This document shows positions 6,514 to 9,721 of a stretch of DNA of 9,721 bases, piece by piece. The notes below the pieces were generated by a model that ran no database searches, was not told where the DNA came from, and saw only the letters and a list, made by a program, of their open reading frames with translations. The position numbers and the translations under genes were made by a program. The stretch spans positions 1 to 9,721 of the forward strand of contig JAITPU010000031.1 of assembly GCA_031289235.1 (NCBI GenBank), given 5' to 3'. The stretch is from Eubacteriales Family XIII. Incertae Sedis bacterium (GTDB lineage Bacteria; Bacillota; Clostridia; Peptostreptococcales; Anaerovoracaceae). Position 1 is the first letter of the stretch. Each line of letters begins with the position of its first letter.

Positions 6514-9325
6514 ACCAGTTGCTTCCGACCTTCACCTCCGCGATCAGCGGCACTTTTAAAACGACGGCTTTCTCCATGTTTTCTTTGAGCAGCCTGCTCA
6601 CCGTTTCGATCTCGTCGCGCCGGGTTTCGATGATCAGTTCGTCGTGTACCTGCAGGATAAGGCGGGATTTCAATTTTTGTTCAGCCAGCGCTTTATATAC
6701 GTTTATCATCGCGAGCTTGATGACGTCGGCGGCGCTGCCCTGAATCGGAGTGTTCATCGCGAGCCGTTCGCCGAGCTGACGAACGGCGAAATTAGAAGCC
6801 GTGATTTCCGGTATGACGCGCCTGCGCCCTAAAATCGTCGTCACATAGCCGTTTTTTTTGCAATTTTCAACCGATTCGTCCATGAAGCGCTTCACGGCCC
6901 CGTGCTTATTGAAGTATTCGCTTATGTAGCTTTCAGCTTCTGTTCGCGTGATATCCAGTTCCGCAGACAGCCCGAAGGCGCTCATTCCGTAAATTATGCC
7001 GAAATTTACCGCCTTTGCCCGTCCGCGCAGCAGCGGCGTCACCTCTTCCTCGGCGATTCCGAACACGCGGGCGGCTGTCCGTCTGTGGATATCCTCACTC
7101 TGGCGGAAGTCTTCCATGAGCGCTTCGTCTTCCGTCAGGTGCGCCAGAATGCGAAGTTCTATTTGCGAGTAATCCGCTCCTGCGAGCACATATTCTTCGT
7201 TTTTCGGCACGAAAGCCCGCCGGACAGTCCGGCCGAGATCCTGTCGGACGGGTATGTTCTGCAGGTTTGGCTCCGTACAGCTTATCCGCCCTGTCGCCGT
7301 AACTGTCTGTTGGAAATGCGCGTGAATCTTTCCGTCCCGGTGGATCAGCGGCAGCAGGCCGTCAACATATGTGCCTCTCAGTTTTGACAGCATCCGGTAT
7401 TCCATGACCATGCCGGCGATTTCATGTTTGCTCTTCAGTTTTTCAAGCACCGCCGCTCCGGTGGCATAGCCGGTCTTTGTTTTCTTAGACGGGGAAAGCC
7501 CCAGTTTTTCGAAGAGAACGCGTCCAAGCTGCTGAGGAGAATTGATATTGAATTCTTCGCCGGCGGACGCGTATATTTTATCCGTGATGCCGGAAAGGCT
7601 TTCGGAAATGCCCGCGCCCACCTGTAAAAGCGCAGCCCTGTCCAATGTAAAACCTTCTTTTTCCATTGAAGCCAGAACTTCCATCAAAGGCAGCTCCGCC
7701 TCGCGGAACACCTGTTCTAAATTTTCCGCCGCAAGCCGGGGACTTAAGGCCGCTGTCAGATCAGCCGCGGCCATGCACCATTTAGCGCCGTAGGACGCGT
7801 ATTTTTCATCCGCGCCGATGAAAAGATCCATCTGTTCGCCGCCGGCGAAATGCGTCTCTTCATCCTCAAAATCTTCATTGAAACAGTCTGACATCATTGT
7901 CTTAAGATCATAGTCGCTCCTCAGCGAATCCAGCAGGTATTGAGCCACCGCGGCATCAAACGCCGCCGCGAGCGGGCCGTCGTAGCCGTTGGCCAGCAAC
8001 GCGTAAAAATCCTGCTGCAAGTTATGACCGGAAAAACCCTCGAAGCGCGCGGCTTTCTCCTTCCCTCCGTCCTGCGTATCCGCGCGCGCGCCTTCTTCTG
8101 AGCGCCCGCCCATCGCGAAATCGGGAAAAACTTCAGAGAAGATTCGCGCCAGCTTGGAAATAACGGGATCCGGCCGCTCAGCGCCGACGGGAATATAAAA
8201 GCAGGTCTCGCCGGCCATGATTGAAATTCCGTAAATGATGGGAAGGCCGACGTGATTTTGATCGCCAAAGGTTTTGAGCATTACGGGTCCGCCTTTTCTC
8301 GCGCTTTCCCTCACCGCGTTTTCAAAGGCGTCGAACGCGCCGCCGCTGTTTATGACGACAGCTTCAGGCGCGCGAGCGCGCCGCCGCCGCGCTCTCAGAC
8401 TGAACGCGCCGCTTTCGCTGTCCGTCTCTGCATCCGCGCCGTTTTCGTTGCCGCTCGCCCTCAACTTTTTCAAAAACCTGTTGAATTCCAACTTCCTGTA
8501 GATCTCAGTGAGGAGATTGTAATTCGGCTCTTTCACCTTGCAGGCTTCGAAATTTATCTCCAGCGGAATCGAGGTATGTATCTCCGCGAGCCGCCTGCTC
8601 ATCAAGGCCAACTCGGCGTTTTTCTCTATATTTTCGCGCAGTTTTTCGTTTTTAACTCTTCCGGCGTTGTTTATCAGGTTCTCAACGTCGCCGAATTCCA
8701 GGATCAATTTTTGAGCGGTTTTTTCACCGACGCCGGGCAGGCCCGGAATATTGTCTGACCGATCCCCCATTAGCCCTTTGTAGTCGATGAATTGCCGGGG
8801 GCTAAATCCATATTTTTCCATTATGGCGCGGGCATCATAGATTTCAAAGTCGGAAACGCCCTTTCTGGTTATGATCACCTTCGTCTTATCCGTGGCAAGC
8901 TGCAACGCGTCTTTATCCCCGGTTATGATCAGCGGTTCCAGCCCCTCCTCTTCCGCGGCCTTTGCCACGGCGCCTATGATGTCGTCAGCTTCGTAGCCGT
9001 CGATTTCAAATGTTTCGATGTTCATGGCGTGGAGAACGTCTTTTAACAGAGGAATCTGCATCGCCAACTCTTCGGGCATTTTTCTCCTGCCCGCCTTGTA
9101 ATCCTGATATTCCGCGTGGCGGAAAGTAGGGGCTTTGCGATCGAAAGCGGCGGCGATATAGGCCGGCTCATAATCCGCCCGTATTTTCGCCAGCATAGAC
9201 AAAAAGCCGTATATCCCGTGGGTATATACGCCTTCTTTGGTCATCATCGGCTTCGGGATCGCGTAATAAGCCCGGTTAATCAGGCTGTTTCCGTCGATTA
9301 TCACGATCCGGTCCTGTGCTTCCAT
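6500..9325 (-). CDS. polA: DNA polymerase I, with 5' nuclease and apparently inactive 3'-5' exonuclease
   Basis: 941 residues from the ATG at 9325, slightly longer than the usual 880-930. The 5' nuclease domain (~1-290) keeps its acids: D11 in IIDGNSL, D114/D115 in GYEADD, D137 and D139 in TGDKD, and D188 and D191 in MGDRSD. A Glu/Asp- then Arg-rich linker (~292-321) leads to the 3'-5' exonuclease fold (~322-530). There the E. coli D355-T-E357 site reads K-T-F (351-353) and the Y497/D501 positions read W and A, so proofreading is probably lost, as in Bacillus and Taq enzymes; only the D in NLQQD remains. The polymerase domain is intact: TGRISCTEPNLQNIP (678-692), motif A with D718 in DYSQIELR, O-helix R767, K771, F775 and Y779, and motif C VHDE with D895. 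Its role is Okazaki primer removal and repair gap filling. The longer frame from 9400 adds 25 residues without family resemblance or a ribosome site, so 9325 was chosen. Confidence 0.97.
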   Translation of the reverse strand: MEAQDRIVIIDGNSLINRAYYAIPKPMMTKEGVYTHGIYGFLSMLAKIRADYEPAYIAAAFDRKAPTFRHAEYQDYKAGRRKMPEELAMQIPLLKDVLHAMNIETFEIDGYEADDIIGAVAKAAEEEGLEPLIITGDKDALQLATDKTKVIITRKGVSDFEIYDARAIMEKYGFSPRQFIDYKGLMGDRSDNIPGLPGVGEKTAQKLILEFGDVENLINNAGRVKNEKLRENIEKNAELALMSRRLAEIHTSIPLEINFEACKVKEPNYNLLTEIYRKLEFNRFLKKLRASGNENGADAETDSESGAFSLRARRRRARAPEAVVINSGGAFDAFENAVRESARKGGPVMLKTFGDQNHVGLPIIYGISIMAGETCFYIPVGAERPDPVISKLARIFSEVFPDFAMGGRSEEGARADTQDGGKEKAARFEGFSGHNLQQDFYALLANGYDGPLAAAFDAAVAQYLLDSLRSDYDLKTMMSDCFNEDFEDEETHFAGGEQMDLFIGADEKYASYGAKWCMAAADLTAALSPRLAAENLEQVFREAELPLMEVLASMEKEGFTLDRAALLQVGAGISESLSGITDKIYASAGEEFNINSPQQLGRVLFEKLGLSPSKKTKTGYATGAAVLEKLKSKHEIAGMVMEYRMLSKLRGTYVDGLLPLIHRDGKIHAHFQQTVTATGRISCTEPNLQNIPVRQDLGRTVRRAFVPKNEEYVLAGADYSQIELRILAHLTEDEALMEDFRQSEDIHRRTAARVFGIAEEEVTPLLRGRAKAVNFGIIYGMSAFGLSAELDITRTEAESYISEYFNKHGAVKRFMDESVENCKKNGYVTTILGRRRVIPEITASNFAVRQLGERLAMNTPIQGSAADVIKLAMINVYKALAEQKLKSRLILQVHDELIIETRRDEIETVSRLLKENMEKAVVLKVPLIAEVKVGSNWYELK

Positions 9326-9333
9326 TTTATTTA

Positions 9334-9342
9334 CCGCCCCTT
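9334..9342 (-). promoter_or_regulatory. Candidate ribosome binding site of polA
   Basis: On the minus strand AAGGGGCGG ends 8 bases before the ATG at 9325. It is an imperfect Shine-Dalgarno match, but the ATG at 9400 has nothing comparable, so it supports the 9325 start where the family N-terminus also begins. Confidence 0.5.
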
Positions 9343-9359
9343 CGCAAGGCTTCGCTTTT

Positions 9360-9387
9360 TTTATATAATTACTTTCTAAACGCAAAA
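9360..9387 (-). promoter_or_regulatory. Weak candidate sigma-A promoter for polA
   Basis: On the minus strand TATAAA (9365-9360) resembles a -10 box, inside an AT-rich TAATTATATAA context. A poor -35 candidate TTTTGC (9387-9382) lies 16 bases upstream. Transcription would start near 9353 and leave a leader of under 30 bases before the ATG at 9325, which fits that start and not the one at 9400. The -35 match is weak, so this is only a candidate. Confidence 0.25.
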
Positions 9388-9447
9388 CCGTTCGTGGCAT
9401 TGTCGATTTCTAACGCAGTCCGGAAAGCGTTTAAAACATATGACAGC

Positions 9448-9480
9448 TTTCATGAAATAATTATGAGCTATAGCATGAAA
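9448..9480. repeat. Small inverted and direct repeat, TTTCATG...CATGAAA
   Basis: TTTCATG (9448-9454) pairs with CATGAAA (9474-9480) across 19 AT-rich bases, and CATGAAAT occurs as a direct repeat at 9451 and 9474. The inner TTTCATGAAA (9448-9457) and GCTATAGC (9467-9474) are palindromes themselves. The cluster lies about 85 bases upstream of the candidate polA promoter and could bind a regulator, but no known operator is recognised. Confidence 0.3.
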
Positions 9481-9517
9481 TTCAGGGCCATTTATTTTTT
9501 GCTTCACTATCCAATTA

Positions 9518-9539
9518 AGGCGCGGAAACGACAGCGCCT
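9518..9539. repeat. GC-rich inverted repeat, possible hairpin
   Basis: AGGCGC (9518-9523) and GCGCCT (9534-9539) form a perfect 6-bp stem with a 10-base loop. No T-run follows on either strand, so it does not look like an intrinsic terminator. Its role is unknown. Confidence 0.35.
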
Positions 9540-9606
9540 AAACAGCCTGTTATGTACAGTATTTTATGCCTCTATTTAATAACCGCTCTGCTCACGGACG
9601 GTGCAG

Positions 9607-9618
9607 AACTGTACAGTT
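9607..9618. repeat. 12-bp perfect palindrome AACTGTACAGTT
   Basis: AACTGTACAGTT is a perfect dyad, bordered closely by GGTGC at 9600-9604 and 9619-9623. The core TGTACAGT recurs at 9553-9560. Such dyads often bind dimeric regulators. It does not match the Firmicute LexA box (GAAC-N4-GTTC), and no regulator is assigned. Confidence 0.35.
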
Positions 9619-9721
9619 GGTGCTTTTTATTCTATATTATTTTACAGGTTCCGCCACTACTCGCAACGTCAAAAAAACTTCTTTTAGCGCCTGACTTACG
9701 CCAGATTCCGGCTCCGCCATC

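Larger units (their letters stand above)
9401..9721. other. Gene-poor stretch upstream of polA
   Basis: About 320 bases, AT-richer than the genes, with no convincing gene on either strand. It holds small dyads that are listed separately. A short minus-strand frame from 9720 to the stop at 9637-9639 encodes 27 residues (MAEPESGVSQ...VVAEPVK). It could be the tail of a gene beyond the right edge or chance; another minus frame from the edge is also open for about 29 residues, so neither is called. No tRNA cloverleaf, rRNA or riboswitch core was recognised. Confidence 0.5.

Noticed and set aside
8252..8758. Plus-strand frame of 168 codons inside polA
   Set aside because: It is antisense to the well-conserved polA frame and has no ribosome site or family motifs of its own.
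9326..9400. Longer polA start at 9400, adding 25 residues
   Set aside because: The extra residues do not resemble the Pol I N-terminus, no Shine-Dalgarno site precedes that ATG, and the candidate promoter lies downstream of it.
9316..9579. Plus-strand frame of 87 codons before the right edge
   Set aside because: It begins antisense to polA, has AT-driven composition (Phe, Tyr, Leu, Lys rich), no ribosome binding site and no recognisable domain.
9607..9618. LexA (SOS) box near polA
   Set aside because: The Firmicute LexA consensus needs GAAC and GTTC separated by four bases. Here the palindrome AACTGTACAGTT lacks that arrangement.
9603..9630. AACTGTACAGTT dyad followed by TTTTT as an intrinsic terminator on the plus strand
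   Set aside because: The stem is AT-rich with mismatches next to it, the loop would be very small, and no plus-strand gene ends upstream of it.

Overview
The window is about 9.7 kb of moderately GC-rich bacterial DNA that looks like the chromosome of an anaerobic, Clostridia-like Firmicute. This is inferred from several signs. ThiH is the oxygen-sensitive radical-SAM dehydroglycine source rather than ThiO. DNA polymerase I has lost its proofreading residues, as in Bacillus-type enzymes. The extracytoplasmic solute-binding protein is a lipoprotein, most genes have purine-rich Shine-Dalgarno sites, and a PspA gene follows a TPM-like membrane protein as in B. subtilis ydjFGHI. No rRNA, tRNA, CRISPR array, insertion sequence or prophage gene was seen. 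No undescribed system is evident: most of the window is housekeeping.

Layout. (1) Bases 2-1363, plus strand: the 3' part of a single-pass membrane protein with a TPM-like domain, then a PspA/IM30 family protein, probably an envelope-stress pair. (2) Bases 1439-4191, plus strand: a tightly packed thiazole operon, thiS-thiG-thiH-tenI. The genes overlap or lie within 9 bases of each other. They cover sulfur carrier, thiazole synthase, tyrosine lyase and a TenI-type thiazole tautomerase. The last gene would often be auto-named thiE, but its residues fit TenI. No thiF, thiC, thiD or thiE is in the window and no TPP riboswitch is visible before thiS. (3) Bases 4241-9325, minus strand, convergent with the thiazole operon: polA, coaE and an orphan family-5 solute-binding lipoprotein, read in that order. 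The polA stop overlaps the coaE start, and coaE and the lipoprotein gene are 11 bases apart, so they look co-transcribed. (4) Bases 9326-9721: a gene-poor, AT-richer stretch upstream of polA with a weak candidate promoter and several small dyads.

Together, the plus-strand operon would make the carboxythiazole phosphate half of thiamine, to be joined to the pyrimidine by enzymes encoded elsewhere. The minus-strand operon pairs DNA repair/replication with the last step of coenzyme A synthesis and a peptide-type binding lipoprotein that has no permease or ATPase beside it. The points most worth checking are the tenI/thiE naming, the missing thiF, the lost proofreading site of PolA, the short reading frame coupled to the end of tenI, and the dyads near the right edge.
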